This document shows positions 46,259 to 55,893 of a DNA stretch of 64,000 bases, in pieces (position 1 is the first letter of the stretch; every line of letters starts with the position of its first letter). The stretch covers positions 372,001 through 436,000 of the forward strand of contig NZ_CP013022.1 of assembly GCF_001653955.1 (NCBI RefSeq). Reading direction: 5' to 3'. Position numbers and translations under genes: made by a program. This DNA comes from Francisella persica ATCC VR-331 (lineage in GTDB: Bacteria; Pseudomonadota; Gammaproteobacteria; Francisellales; Francisellaceae). A model generated the notes under the pieces. It had not been told where the DNA came from. It made no database searches and was given only the letters and a program-made list of their open reading frames with translations.

Positions 46259-47095
46259 TTACTTAAGTCTTACAACTAAAACATCAACATTTGCTTCATG
46301 CAAAATACTATTTGCTGTTGAACCTAAGAAAAATCTACCTATGGCGCTTCTTCTGTGACTTCCAACAACAATTAGATCATTTTTATTTTCTGCTGCTTTT
46401 TCTAACAAACTATTTGAGACACCACCAATCATTACTGATTTTTCACCAGTTATAGCATTTTTCTCAGCAAATTTCTCAAGCGCACTCTCAACCTTATCAG
46501 TATCATAAATCATTAATGAAATACTATCATTTGGTATCACAAAAGCAGTATCAATTTTTGCACCATATAGCTTGGCAACATCTTTTGCTTTATTGACAAC
46601 AACACAAGAGTCATTTTCAAGATCAGTCGGCACAAGCAGTCTTTTGTAATTATGTGCTTTGCTATCTGCATTTTCATCATCACTAACTCTTATAGTTAGC
46701 ACATCACACTTAGCCTTATGTAATACTGCATTAGCTACAGACCCTAAAAGTAGGTTAATACCATGAGTAGCGTGAGACCCTAAAATAATAACATCACAGC
46801 CACTTTCTTCCGCATAAGCAACTATTTCCGCAGCTGGGTTACCAACTAGTACTTCATGCTCAACTTTAATTCCAGATATTTTAGTAACTAGTTTGTCTAA
46901 AGCTTCTTTTGCTTCTTGTTCAATAGAGTTCTGAAAATCAACTATTGATGGTGTAAACGGAGCGACGCAATCAATAACTGTGACAACTTTAAAAATTTGA
47001 GTATTATTCTTTTTAGCAAAATCTACCGCTGAATTAATCACGATATCAGCATTTTCATAAACATTTACTGCTAATAAAATCTTTTTGTACGCCAT
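46259..47095 (-). CDS. Universal stress protein with two tandem Usp domains
   Basis: This 278-residue cytosolic protein comprises two Usp domains (about 1-145 and 150-278). The start at ATG 47095 gives the typical N-terminus MAYKKILLAVN and has an AGGTGGGG ribosome site; the frame is open 17 codons further upstream. Each domain ends with the ATP-type motif G2xG9xG: GSHATHGINLLLGSVANA in the first and GSHRRSAIGRFFLGSTANS in the second, so both may bind ATP. Universal stress proteins support survival under starvation and other stress, though the mechanism is not fixed. It is 77 bases downstream of the helicase gene. Confidence 0.92.
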   Translation of the reverse strand: MAYKKILLAVNVYENADIVINSAVDFAKKNNTQIFKVVTVIDCVAPFTPSIVDFQNSIEQEAKEALDKLVTKISGIKVEHEVLVGNPAAEIVAYAEESGCDVIILGSHATHGINLLLGSVANAVLHKAKCDVLTIRVSDDENADSKAHNYKRLLVPTDLENDSCVVVNKAKDVAKLYGAKIDTAFVIPNDSISLMIYDTDKVESALEKFAEKNAITGEKSVMIGGVSNSLLEKAAENKNDLIVVGSHRRSAIGRFFLGSTANSILHEANVDVLVVRLK

Positions 47096-47171
47096 TAAGG
47101 GTTTCCCCACCTTATTTTTCTTTCTAATTCCCATTATAGCAAACAAAAATAAAAAAGCATTTAATTAAACA

Positions 47172-49901
47172 TCAAAATTTATTTTTATAGATTGTCGTAA
47201 AATATTGCCAAATTTGTTTAGGGATTGGCTTTTGTAGCTCAAAGATATAACTGACAAGTTTTTTGCTAGAATTTAACTCTTTAGCCTCTAAGCACTTAGA
47301 TACCAAACCTAGAAAAAAATAACTATCCTGCTTATTTACTCTAGCAAAAATATAACTTTGACAACTATTTTCAGCAAGTGCTTTTTCTAAAGGATCGTCA
47401 AGTGTTTTTGCCAATTTAGAATAATATGAAAAAACCTGTTGTGAGAGAAATTTATTATCATATACACCAAACTTTTTATGCTCATCAAATGTCATAAATA
47501 AGAGTGCTTTATTACCAAATGCTCTATATCCTGCAAGGTTTACACCACCATTTGTATAATCTTGATTAAGCAAGTGAGCAATTTCTTTTTTAGTATATTT
47601 TGCATACATTACCAACCCATGATATTTATTTTGACAGTATTTTTTAGCATAAATTAGCTTATTGTAAGTTATTAGATCGATAATTTGATTGTGTAAAAAG
47701 CTATTATCAAATATTAAATCAGCAACTAACAATCTAACCTCTTGAGCATTTATTGATATTAATGGCTCATAATCTTGTCTACCTGCATTAATGTTAAATA
47801 TCTGCAAAGATAGATGTAATAAGGCATTAGTAAAACTAGACTTTTCAAAGTCAATTAAACTACCTCTTACTAAAGTCTCAAGCTGAGATATACTCACAAA
47901 ATTAGATTTTAAAAGCTCTTCTAATATCAATATTTCATAAAGTCTTTTTGCTGGAGTAAACTCTTTTGAGAGAAACTTCAAAATATTGTACTGACGTATA
48001 TCCAAATTAACAATGTCTTCTTTAAAAGCCTTTAAAACATCATAATAAGTATCTTTAGTAGATAAGATAACTTCTGGGGAAATAAAATTATATTGCTGGA
48101 AATCTACCAAACGTGGAATTCTACCAAGCTTTTTTTTTAGCTGAACGTAGTCTCTTTTGATATTTTTTAACTGTGAGAAATTTGTTTTTTGAATATTTTT
48201 ATAAATAATCTCTTTAGCAATACTACTAAAAGTGATAGTGCTTTTACCAGCTAAGTAATTATTTGGTGATACAACAAACTTTTTAAGCTCATCTTTATCA
48301 TAACTATTATCACCACTTAAAGCTACAGCGATGAGAAAGTTAGTAGTATAGTTTGCAATAAAGTCAAGGATCACAACAAATTTCTTATCTTGATATTTAC
48401 GCAAACCTCTTCCTAGCTGCTGGATATAGACTATGGAACTCTGAGTTGGTCTTAGCAGAATAATTTGATTAACACACGGGATATCAACTCCTTCATTAAA
48501 AATATCAACCGTCACAATAATCTCAAGCTCACCACTCTCAAACTGTACTATAGTTGTTTGGCGCACCTGCTCAGAATCTTGACTTGATAAGGCTTTAGCC
48601 TTTATGCCTTTATCACTAAGTTTAGTAGCAAGTTCTTTTGCCTCGTCGACATTACTCACAAACATTAATGCCGCTCTAGATTGACCACTATAACCATAAA
48701 AATTGATCTTTTCGACAATATGCTCAACACGGGCATCACTAACCAATTTAGCAAAGTTTTTAGCTAAAATCTCTTCGGACTCAAGATACAAATCTTCAAC
48801 AGCAAAATAATGAAACGGACATAGCAAATCTTGCTCTAAGGCTTGATGAAGTCTAATTTCATAAGCTATATTGTAATCAAATAGTTTAAATATATCAGCA
48901 GCATCACTACGCTCTGGAGTAGCTGTCATTCCAAGCAAAAATTTTGGCTCAAAGTGCGCTAAAACTTTTTTGTAACTTTCAGCTTCGGCATGATGAACTT
49001 CATCAATGATGATATACTCAAATTCTTGGCTCTTTAAAATGGCCAAAACCTTGGGATTTTTAAGTGTCTGTACTGTGGCAAATAAATACTCTGCCGAAGT
49101 TTTATCATCACCTGTATACAAGCCTAAAGTTTTATTGCTAATAACTTTAGCAAAAGTCTCTTTTGCTTTTATAGCGATATTTTTACGATGTACTATAAAT
49201 AAACATCTTTTTGGTTTTACTCTTTCAACATCAAAGGCACTTAAAAAAGTCTTACCAGTACCAGTAGCACTGATTATTAACGCTTTGTTTTTACCGCTAT
49301 CTCTTAACTGCTGTAAACTATCAAGCGCCTCATGTTGAATTTTATTTGGCTGTATTCTATGACTTATACTAGCTAACTTACTAGCACATTGATATATCTG
49401 AATATACTCATCCAAGATATCGCTAGGATATTTTGCTTTAGCAAAAAGATAATTGAACTCTGCAAGAATTTGTTGTGTTGTTATATCAGTTAAAGTTGTC
49501 TTAAAAAGCAAATTCCATTCATTATTAATTGTAAGAGCTGATTGAGTTAAATTTGAACTACCTAGAATTACATGCCAACTATCTTTATTACGAAAAAGGA
49601 AGCCCTTAGCATGAAAATTTTCATCATTAAGGACTTTTAACTCAATATTGTCAAACTCAAAGAGTTTTTCAAGCGCTTTTGGCTCAGTAAAATTTAAATA
49701 ACAACCTGTGAGAATTTTACCTTTTATACCTTTAGCTCTTAGCTGACGTAATATCTCTAAGATACACACAACGCCACTAAAGGTAACAAAAGCAACACTT
49801 ATGATAAATTCTTCACAATTCTCAAACTGATTAATAATCTCATCTAATATTTTTGATTTTCTAGAGTTTGTCAGGAATTGTAAGTTAGAATCTTGAATCA
49901 T
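47172..49901 (-). CDS. PLD-nuclease / superfamily 2 helicase / DUF3427 protein
   Basis: This 909-residue protein has three parts. Residues about 1-165 are a phospholipase-D-type nuclease domain with the HxK...N signature (H97, K99; GSSNLT with N117). Residues about 185-535 are an SF2 helicase: Walker A ATGTGKT near 212-218, DEVH box at 300-303, SAT-like MTATPERSD, and the C-terminal motif VI QQLGRGLRKY. The remainder matches the DUF3427 region (GRQDYEPLISINAQEVRLLV, NGGVNLAGYRAFGNKALLFM). Proteins with this layout occur sporadically and are suspected of roles in DNA restriction or repair. It starts 3 bases after the RCC1-repeat gene, so the two are co-transcribed. No modification methylase is nearby. 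Confidence 0.87.
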   Translation of the reverse strand: MIQDSNLQFLTNSRKSKILDEIINQFENCEEFIISVAFVTFSGVVCILEILRQLRAKGIKGKILTGCYLNFTEPKALEKLFEFDNIELKVLNDENFHAKGFLFRNKDSWHVILGSSNLTQSALTINNEWNLLFKTTLTDITTQQILAEFNYLFAKAKYPSDILDEYIQIYQCASKLASISHRIQPNKIQHEALDSLQQLRDSGKNKALIISATGTGKTFLSAFDVERVKPKRCLFIVHRKNIAIKAKETFAKVISNKTLGLYTGDDKTSAEYLFATVQTLKNPKVLAILKSQEFEYIIIDEVHHAEAESYKKVLAHFEPKFLLGMTATPERSDAADIFKLFDYNIAYEIRLHQALEQDLLCPFHYFAVEDLYLESEEILAKNFAKLVSDARVEHIVEKINFYGYSGQSRAALMFVSNVDEAKELATKLSDKGIKAKALSSQDSEQVRQTTIVQFESGELEIIVTVDIFNEGVDIPCVNQIILLRPTQSSIVYIQQLGRGLRKYQDKKFVVILDFIANYTTNFLIAVALSGDNSYDKDELKKFVVSPNNYLAGKSTITFSSIAKEIIYKNIQKTNFSQLKNIKRDYVQLKKKLGRIPRLVDFQQYNFISPEVILSTKDTYYDVLKAFKEDIVNLDIRQYNILKFLSKEFTPAKRLYEILILEELLKSNFVSISQLETLVRGSLIDFEKSSFTNALLHLSLQIFNINAGRQDYEPLISINAQEVRLLVADLIFDNSFLHNQIIDLITYNKLIYAKKYCQNKYHGLVMYAKYTKKEIAHLLNQDYTNGGVNLAGYRAFGNKALLFMTFDEHKKFGVYDNKFLSQQVFSYYSKLAKTLDDPLEKALAENSCQSYIFARVNKQDSYFFLGLVSKCLEAKELNSSKKLVSYIFELQKPIPKQIWQYFTTIYKNKF

Positions 49902-49904
49902 CGC

Positions 49905-50663
49905 TTATATCTTAACAGGTACTGTAGAGTCAAGATTAGCTTGACCATTTTTACTTTTACCCCAACAGTAGACTTGGTTTGTTTGCTTAGCTACACCACA
50001 AGTATAGGTTCTTGCCATGCTTAGTCTACTAAACTGGATATCAGTTTTGACTTTCTGCGGTGTAGTAAAATGTCCTTTCTCACCATTGCCAACCTCTCCA
50101 TTACTACCATCACCCCAGCAATATGCATAACCATTTTCATCTAAAGCACAAGCATAGTGGGCTTTCGTATATACTTTTTTGAAATTTATATTACTATCAA
50201 CATCAACTCTTAAAGGTTTTTTTATTTTAGTCTTATCAGTCTCACTACCTAGCTGACCTCTTTTATTACTACCCCAGCAATATACATCATCTTTATCATC
50301 TAGAGCACAATTAAAATCATCACCTTTGGTAACGTTTTTAATATCTTGTAATTTTTTATAATGTGCTTTTACTTTTTTGACTACATCAGTATTACTATAT
50401 TGAGGTTTTTTGATTTTATAATCACCACATCTTATTTGACCAGAACCATCAAAGGCACAATTATAATTATCTGAGTCATCTTTGCTAAATTTATGGTTAT
50501 ATTTCTCTATCTTAGCATCATAACGATAATCATCATTTTTATAGGCAAAATTGCTATCTAATGAATTATCATAAGAACTAAAAAATGCTTGCGAGAATGT
50601 ATAACTTGCAAAAGCACTACTACACAGTGATAACAAGATTACTACTAGAATACTTTTTTTCAT
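49905..50663 (-). CDS. Exported RCC1-repeat (beta-propeller-like) protein
   Basis: This 252-residue protein has a signal peptide (MKKSILVVILLSLCSSAFA) and then a lysine/aspartate-rich spacer. Four repeat units follow, each with a pair of cysteines: CAFDGSGQIRCGD, CALDDKDDVYCWG, CALDENGYAYCWG and CGVAKQTNQVYCWG. The last three continue as RCC1-type blades (SNKRGQLGSE, DGSNGEVGNG, KSKNGQANLD). RCC1 repeats form beta-propellers that mediate protein-protein contacts; periplasmic disulfides are likely from the Cys pairs. It has fewer repeats than a full seven-bladed propeller. It lies immediately upstream of the PLD-helicase gene with a 3-base gap. Its role is unknown. Confidence 0.8.
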   Translation of the reverse strand: MKKSILVVILLSLCSSAFASYTFSQAFFSSYDNSLDSNFAYKNDDYRYDAKIEKYNHKFSKDDSDNYNCAFDGSGQIRCGDYKIKKPQYSNTDVVKKVKAHYKKLQDIKNVTKGDDFNCALDDKDDVYCWGSNKRGQLGSETDKTKIKKPLRVDVDSNINFKKVYTKAHYACALDENGYAYCWGDGSNGEVGNGEKGHFTTPQKVKTDIQFSRLSMARTYTCGVAKQTNQVYCWGKSKNGQANLDSTVPVKI

Positions 50664-50731
50664 AAATAAATTTAAAGCTGTTAATATTAATTGTTAAGTA
50701 AGTAATCAAATAAAATACTAGAGATTAAAAT

Positions 50732-51295
50732 TTATAGAAAGATTTTTTGTTCACTATAACGCAAAAATTTAAAAAATCTTTCCTCCTTAGTATAGTTATC
50801 TGTATCTATATAAGGTTTAGTGACAAGTATTGGATAGCAACCAGCAATTAAGCACGCCAGACAACCTGTAAGTAGTCTATCATCAACAAGAGCCAACTCT
50901 TTTGCTTGACAGGCCACTAGTTGAATTATTTTATTAAGTCCTTCTGGATATGGTTTTTTTGCTACTCCAGCAATAAACTTAATTTTAGGAAAATTAGCAT
51001 TAAAATACTTGAGTCGAGTTTGGGTTGGCTTATTTGAAAGGATAAATATTCTCTCTTGGGGAAATTCAGTAACAAAATCCTTAAGCCAAAGCATAACCTC
51101 AGGATGCATTTCAGACTTACCATGACTTGCTAAAACACCATCAAAGTCTAGTGCTAAATAGTTAATTCCTCGTCGCTTTAGCAAATTAGCCGATAGTTTT
51201 ATAATACTATCAATACGACATCCTTGTGATAATCTGTGCAGTTCTTTACGATGTTTAAACATCTTTTTTAAGGTATACAATCCACGCTGTAACAT
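50732..51295 (-). CDS. HAD-superfamily phosphatase, YqeG type
   Basis: This 187-residue cytosolic protein has HAD motif I, ALDFDGVLA with D50 and D52, motif II-like ILSNKP, and the later motif VDDRLLTGCLACLIAGCYPI with the two Asp residues. YqeG-type HAD phosphatases include relatives of the mitochondrial phosphatidylglycerophosphatase Gep4, but a bacterial substrate is not clear. It is followed by the RCC1-repeat gene after 68 bases in the same orientation; whether they share a transcript is uncertain. The 80 bases upstream contain a T8/A7 palindrome. Confidence 0.8.
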   Translation of the reverse strand: MLQRGLYTLKKMFKHRKELHRLSQGCRIDSIIKLSANLLKRRGINYLALDFDGVLASHGKSEMHPEVMLWLKDFVTEFPQERIFILSNKPTQTRLKYFNANFPKIKFIAGVAKKPYPEGLNKIIQLVACQAKELALVDDRLLTGCLACLIAGCYPILVTKPYIDTDNYTKEERFFKFLRYSEQKIFL

Positions 51296-51379
51296 AGAAT
51301 ATTCTTTTTTTTAAAAAAATAATTTGTGTTTATAGTATAGCAACAAAATAATTATTTAACATAAAGGAGTATTTTCCTT

Positions 51380-52032
51380 ATGCTAATAAGATTTTTAACA
51401 ATTATAGTTATAGTAGTTTCTCTGCTAGTTTCTTCATTAGGAATTTGCTCACAAACAAATACTCAAACTACTAGCTACTATCGTAAAGGTGCGACAGTTG
51501 CAGCTAAGTTTAAACAGTAAACGATAAGTGGTACCAAGCAAAAATACTAATTAGCTGAAATCTATAAAGGCCTCAATGACAAAATCTCTAATAACTCAGA
51601 GAACTTGGATATCAAAGATAGTGATAAGAATAAGACAAGTTTTTGCATGGGGTATATGATCATTATTATCAGCTTAAGCCACAATATGACCTTATCACAA
51701 AATATAGATTAAAACAGTTACTTAGATCTAATACAAAGACTTTACCTCAACAAATCACTAATTCTCAGTTTAGCTATAGCTTAGGTTATAACTTTTTTGA
51801 AATTCCCAACAATTGTTCGGCATCAAACATTATTGATAAGGAGGATTTTATTAAGGGAATGAAAGCAGGTTTGGAAGGACAGAAATACAAGCTCTCAGCA
51901 CAGCAAGTTGCCAAGATTAGCTATATCATCTTGACTTTGCTATATGGTTTAGAATACGTGTTCTTAAAAATACTAGCTAAAAAGCAATTTTTAGCTGGCT
52001 TTTATAGTAAGCTAGAAAACAACAAAATTTAA
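51380..52032 (+). pseudogene. Decayed FKBP-type peptidyl-prolyl isomerase (Mip-like) gene
   Basis: A ribosome site (AAGGAG) precedes ATG 51380. The frame starts with a signal peptide, MLIRFLTIIVIVVSLLVSSL, and stops after about 46 codons. A later open piece (51643-52032) contains NSQFSYSLGYNFFE, then NIIDKEDFIKGMKAGLEGQK and YKLSAQQVAK; this is the N-terminal dimerisation domain of Mip/FkpA-type FKBP isomerases (ISYSLGYxFG...D..F..G pattern). No catalytic FKBP domain follows. It is convergent with rsmI, overlapping its stop by 4 bases. Confidence 0.65.
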
Positions 52033-52901
52033 GACAAACTAGCATCTTTGAGCTTTAATGCTTTTTCATAAACAAGATTTTTCTTAGCTCCAGTAATTTT
52101 TGTAACTAACTTTACAACTTTGTTAAGGGGTATCTCATCAAGTAGATCTTTTAGAAGTTCATCGACATCTATTTTTAGATTATTACTATTATTTACATCC
52201 CTGTCAAAATTACAGTCAATAATTACAACAAATTCGCCTCTTAGGGTATCTTGATTAGCTTGAAAATAATCATAAATCTGTTGTACTGAACCAAAGACAA
52301 AATTCTCAAATTGTTTGGTAAGCTCTTTTGCTACAACAATATTAGTATTAGGCATAAGCTCTAACAAATCTTCTAAAAGATAGCTTATTCTATGTACTGA
52401 CTCATATAATATTACTGTAGTATTTATTTGTTGAAATTCACGAATCTGTTGTTGCCTTTTGCTCTGCTTAGCTGATAAAAAACCTTTAAAAATAAAACTA
52501 TCTGAAGGCAAACCCGCTGCTGATAAAGCAGTAATCACTGCACTGACTCCTGGTATTGGCACAACTTTATAGTTTTCTTTACGCAAACTCGCTACTATCC
52601 TATAACCAGGATCAGAAATTAACGGTGTACCTGCATCACTTACTAAGGCAACAGTCTTAGCTGCATCAAGAAGCTCCTTGACATATTGCACACGCAACTC
52701 TTCATTAAAATTATGGCACGAAACTAACTTCTGATTATTACGGATATTAAGGCTTGCTAAAAGCTTTGCTGTGACGCGGGTATCCTCCGCTAGAATTATA
52801 TCAACATTACTTAAAACATTTAACGCTCGATAAGTGATATCCTCTAAATTACCTATATGTGTAGCAACAATATAAAGTGTTGCTTTTTCTAAATTATTCA
52901 C
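52029..52901 (-). CDS. rsmI: 16S rRNA (cytidine1402-2'-O)-methyltransferase
   Basis: This 290-residue enzyme methylates the ribose of C1402 in the ribosomal P site using SAM. The tetrapyrrole-methylase fold is clear: TLYIVATHIGNLEDITYRAL at the N-terminus, DVILAEDTRVTAKLL, VALVSDAGTPLISDPGYR and IPGVSAVITALSAAGLPSD. The length is normal (about 285). The gene overlaps the end of murC by 8 bases and is therefore co-transcribed with it. In E. coli rsmI sits near lpoA-yraN-diaA instead. Confidence 0.95.
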   Translation of the reverse strand: MNNLEKATLYIVATHIGNLEDITYRALNVLSNVDIILAEDTRVTAKLLASLNIRNNQKLVSCHNFNEELRVQYVKELLDAAKTVALVSDAGTPLISDPGYRIVASLRKENYKVVPIPGVSAVITALSAAGLPSDSFIFKGFLSAKQSKRQQQIREFQQINTTVILYESVHRISYLLEDLLELMPNTNIVVAKELTKQFENFVFGSVQQIYDYFQANQDTLRGEFVVIIDCNFDRDVNNSNNLKIDVDELLKDLLDEIPLNKVVKLVTKITGAKKNLVYEKALKLKDASLS

Positions 52902-54249
52902 CTAACATCTCCACTAATTTTGTAACATCTCCTGCACCTTGGATCAATATAACCGTATCATTATCAACAAGCTCTTCTAAAAAGAATATTGCATGATTAA
53001 AACTATCAGCAAGTAAACATCGAGATAACCCTTTAACAATATCTTGGCTCTGTGCACCTTTTATAACTTGTTCACCTGCTGAGTATGTCGGCAATAGAAT
53101 TAGCTGATCTGCTAATGAAAGAGACTTTGGCCAATCTTTTATCAAATCTCTATTACGCGTATATCGATGTGGCTGAAAAACATGAATAATTTTCTTATTC
53201 GGATATTTGTCCCTAACTGCGCTTAAACTATTAGCTACCTCAACCGGATGATGTCCATAGTCATCAATAACAGTTACTTGATACCCTGAGATTACCTTCG
53301 TACAGATATCAAATCGTCTTGCTACTCCAACGACTGTAACTAGTGCCTTGCTAATATCCTCATATTTAAACCCTAAATCAAGACAAGCAATAATACAAGC
53401 TGTCGCATTTTGAACATTGTATCTACCTGGCAGCTGGAGATTAAAGCTTAAGTTATTCCCTTTATAGCTAATTTTAAAACAAGTAACTCCATCAACAATA
53501 TGATAGTCATATATTAGTACATCAGTATTGGCAGAAAAACCATAGCATGTAATGTTTTTGTCTAAAAAAGTATATTTAGCTAGTAAATCTCTACAGCCTT
53601 TATCATCAGAACATAGATAAATACTCTTTACAGTTTCTTTACTAACAAAATTTGCAAAGTTCTCAAGTAGGTTTTGATAACTGTTGTTATAAGTTACCAT
53701 ATGATCCAAATCAATATTAGTAATTAACGCCACCTGTGGGTTTAGGAAAAGAAATGAAGCATCGCTTTCATCGGCTTCAATAACTAGTTTATCAGTACCA
53801 TTAACTTGTATATTCGAATCTGCATATTTAACAACTCCACCAACAATAAAACTACTACGCTTATCTAAATGACAGAGTAATGTTGCCAAAATACTTGAGG
53901 TAGTTGTTTTGCCATGTGTACCAGTAACCGCGAGACTATATTTAAAGTCTTTCATTAAAACAGCTAGAAACATCGCCCTTTGTAAACACTGTATTCCTAA
54001 AGTTCGAGCTTGTGATAACAATGGATGACTACTAAGTATAGCACTTGAGTATACAACAATGTCATAATTTGCAACATCAATACCACTGGGGCTAGTAAAT
54101 ATTTCTATTCCTAAAACTTCAAGTTTAGCTGTTAATTTATTTGGGATACTATCATAACCAGCAACATCAGCACCAAGCCTTTTAGCTGCAATAGCCAAAG
54201 CCGATACTCCGATACCACCAACCCCAAGAAATAGTATTTTTTTGTTCAA
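52894..54249 (-). CDS. murC: UDP-N-acetylmuramate--L-alanine ligase
   Basis: This 451-residue cytosolic Mur ligase adds L-Ala to UDP-MurNAc using ATP, the first step of the peptidoglycan stem peptide. The N-terminal domain starts LFLGVGGIGVSALAIAAKRL, the ATP loop is GTHGKTTT (110-117), the central motif is EADESDASFLFLNP, and the third domain contains VIDDYGHHPVEVANSL with the conserved HHP. The residues DDYGHHP favour MurC over Mpl, the related recycling enzyme. It is not in a division-cell-wall cluster but lies between aroE and rsmI. The length is slightly shorter than the usual 460-490. Confidence 0.93.
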   Translation of the reverse strand: MNKKILFLGVGGIGVSALAIAAKRLGADVAGYDSIPNKLTAKLEVLGIEIFTSPSGIDVANYDIVVYSSAILSSHPLLSQARTLGIQCLQRAMFLAVLMKDFKYSLAVTGTHGKTTTSSILATLLCHLDKRSSFIVGGVVKYADSNIQVNGTDKLVIEADESDASFLFLNPQVALITNIDLDHMVTYNNSYQNLLENFANFVSKETVKSIYLCSDDKGCRDLLAKYTFLDKNITCYGFSANTDVLIYDYHIVDGVTCFKISYKGNNLSFNLQLPGRYNVQNATACIIACLDLGFKYEDISKALVTVVGVARRFDICTKVISGYQVTVIDDYGHHPVEVANSLSAVRDKYPNKKIIHVFQPHRYTRNRDLIKDWPKSLSLADQLILLPTYSAGEQVIKGAQSQDIVKGLSRCLLADSFNHAIFFLEELVDNDTVILIQGAGDVTKLVEMLGE

Positions 54250-54321
54250 ATTAACCTTCTATAGCAACTATGCTAATAATGATTTCATATACAACATTTT
54301 AGCATAATAACTAATTCTTAA

Positions 54322-55095
54322 TCACAACCCGCGCCAATATTTAAACACAGCAATACTCAGCTCATTAAGCATGCCTTTACCATCTGCCGCTGCTACATTA
54401 TGAGCTTGACACCATTTTGTAAAAATAGTGCCTCCATCAACATACATTAGATCATACGCAAAAGCATTTTTATTAAAATTGCTATCTTTTAAAGGAAGTA
54501 ACTCACCATAAATACTTGATGATGTTGAGTTAATAACTATATCAAAAGAATCGCTAACATTATTAAAATCTATAATCTTAATTTCAGCATCAGTTTTAAA
54601 AAGCTCATTAATAGCTTCAGCTTTTGCTTGCATTCTATTTGTAATACTTAGAGATAATGGTGATTCTTTAATGACTGCCGCGACAACTGCCTTTGCTGCA
54701 CCACCAGCACCAATCACTAGTACTTTTTTACCAACAAAATCAATCTTATAATTATTTTTGATATCATTAACTATACCAATACCGTCATAATTCAAAGCAA
54801 TCATTTTACGCTCAGCTGTAAATATAACATTACTGGCTGCTTTAACAGTTCTAGTGGTAGTATCAGCATCATCTGACAAGGCAAAAACTCTCTCTTTATG
54901 TGGTACAGTAACGCTTAAGCCCTTAACCTGAGGATTATCTCTAAATTCTTGGATTTTTGCTTCTAAGTCTTCTGGTGCAACTTCGATAGCGGTAAAAAGC
55001 ATATCTTGCTTATATTGTTGTGCTAGCTTCATTTGAATAGTTGGCGACAAACTATGTTTCACTGGAAAACCAATCACATGATATAGATCTTTCAT
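54322..55095 (-). CDS. aroE: Shikimate dehydrogenase
   Basis: This 257-residue cytosolic enzyme reduces 3-dehydroshikimate with NADPH in the aromatic amino acid pathway. The N-terminus MKDLYHVIGFPVKHSLSPTI contains the substrate Ser motif SLSP, followed by LSVTVPHKE with the catalytic Lys, and the dinucleotide-binding loop VLVIGAGGAAKAVVAA. I chose ATG 55095, which has an AGGAG about 10 bases upstream; the frame is open for 16 more codons. The C-terminal DGKGMLNELSIAVFKYW (with the shortened LxxQA region replaced by NELSIAVF) is slightly degenerate. It is separated from murC by about 70 bases and is probably cotranscribed. Confidence 0.93.
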   Translation of the reverse strand: MKDLYHVIGFPVKHSLSPTIQMKLAQQYKQDMLFTAIEVAPEDLEAKIQEFRDNPQVKGLSVTVPHKERVFALSDDADTTTRTVKAASNVIFTAERKMIALNYDGIGIVNDIKNNYKIDFVGKKVLVIGAGGAAKAVVAAVIKESPLSLSITNRMQAKAEAINELFKTDAEIKIIDFNNVSDSFDIVINSTSSSIYGELLPLKDSNFNKNAFAYDLMYVDGGTIFTKWCQAHNVAAADGKGMLNELSIAVFKYWRGL

Positions 55096-55199
55096 AGAAA
55101 AAACTCCTAAAAAAGTTATTTGAAGATTATAGCATAGTAACAATGATTAACTTGAATACAAAAGAAAAATATAAATATTATAGGACTACGTAATTATAT

Positions 55200-55680
55200 A
55201 AACTAACTAAAGAGATAAACAAAATTTACTTATTTGTAGCCTTTGTTTTGCAACTGGTTCTGGTGATGAAATAACTACTAATGATTTACAACTCAAAGCA
55301 ACAGTGGTTCTATTATAGCAACAAGCATAGTAACTGAAAAAACTGAATAGTTAAGCCTAGTGTTCACGCTACGCCAATGGCAATGAATACAACACCAACT
55401 CCTTTAGGCAAAGATTATAAGAGAAGGTAATATTCCAGTTATAGATTAGCCAAAGCAACAACAGCTAGTTAGCTCAGACTCATTAACATGGACACCTGTG
55501 TACCTAAAAAGTCAAAAAGTTTTTAAAAATGCTTAAGTACCGAAAACTATAGAGGGTGACAAATATTATTGTTTCCCTGCTAAGTAGCCTAAAGAGTGCC
55601 TAGATGAATCTATTGAGTGAGTTAAGTAAAATGAACCTAATACCATGCTCAAACCCAAGCAAATAGTATTTGACTAATTT
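55200..55680 (+). pseudogene. Decayed gene of unknown function
   Basis: The gap between aroE and rpmH contains plus-strand pieces such as FATGSGDEITTNDLQLKATV near 55245, MAMNTTPTPLGKDYKREGNI near 55380-55440, and SSDSLTWTPVYLKSQKVFKN near 55470. Stops and frameshifts separate them. The composition suggests an exported protein, but I recognise no family. The stretch 55096-55200 has nothing I can identify. Confidence 0.4.
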
Positions 55681-55698
55681 GGTTTTTTTCTATAGAAT
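55670..55698 (+). promoter_or_regulatory. Promoter of the rpmH-rnpA operon
   Basis: TTGACT (55670-55675) and TAGAAT (55693-55698) are separated by 17 bases, each a 5-of-6 match to consensus. The transcript would start about 55 bases before rpmH. Confidence 0.65.
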
Positions 55699-55758
55699 GT
55701 TCAAAGTCTATTTCTGTTATTTTATAAGTAAAGATTAGTATTTAAAGAGGAAAATAAA

Positions 55759-55893
55759 ATGAAAAGAACATTCCAACCTTCAAACCTAAAAAGAAAGAGA
55801 ATTCATGGTTTCCGTGCTCGTATGAAAACTTTAAGTGGTAGAAAAGTTATCAGAAATAGAAGAGCTAAGGGTAGAGCCAAGCTTGCTGCATAA
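55759..55893 (+). CDS. rpmH: 50S ribosomal protein L34
   Basis: This 44-residue, very basic protein begins [20 protein letters not shown] and ends [11 protein letters not shown], the standard L34 sequence. AGAGG lies 9-13 bases before the ATG. In most gammaproteobacteria rpmH is beside dnaA at the origin; here its upstream neighbour is a remnant and then aroE, while the downstream order rnpA-yidD-yidC is conserved. It binds 23S rRNA in the large subunit. Confidence 0.97.
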   Translation: MKRTFQPSNLKRKRIHGFRARMKTLSGRKVIRNRRAKGRAKLAA

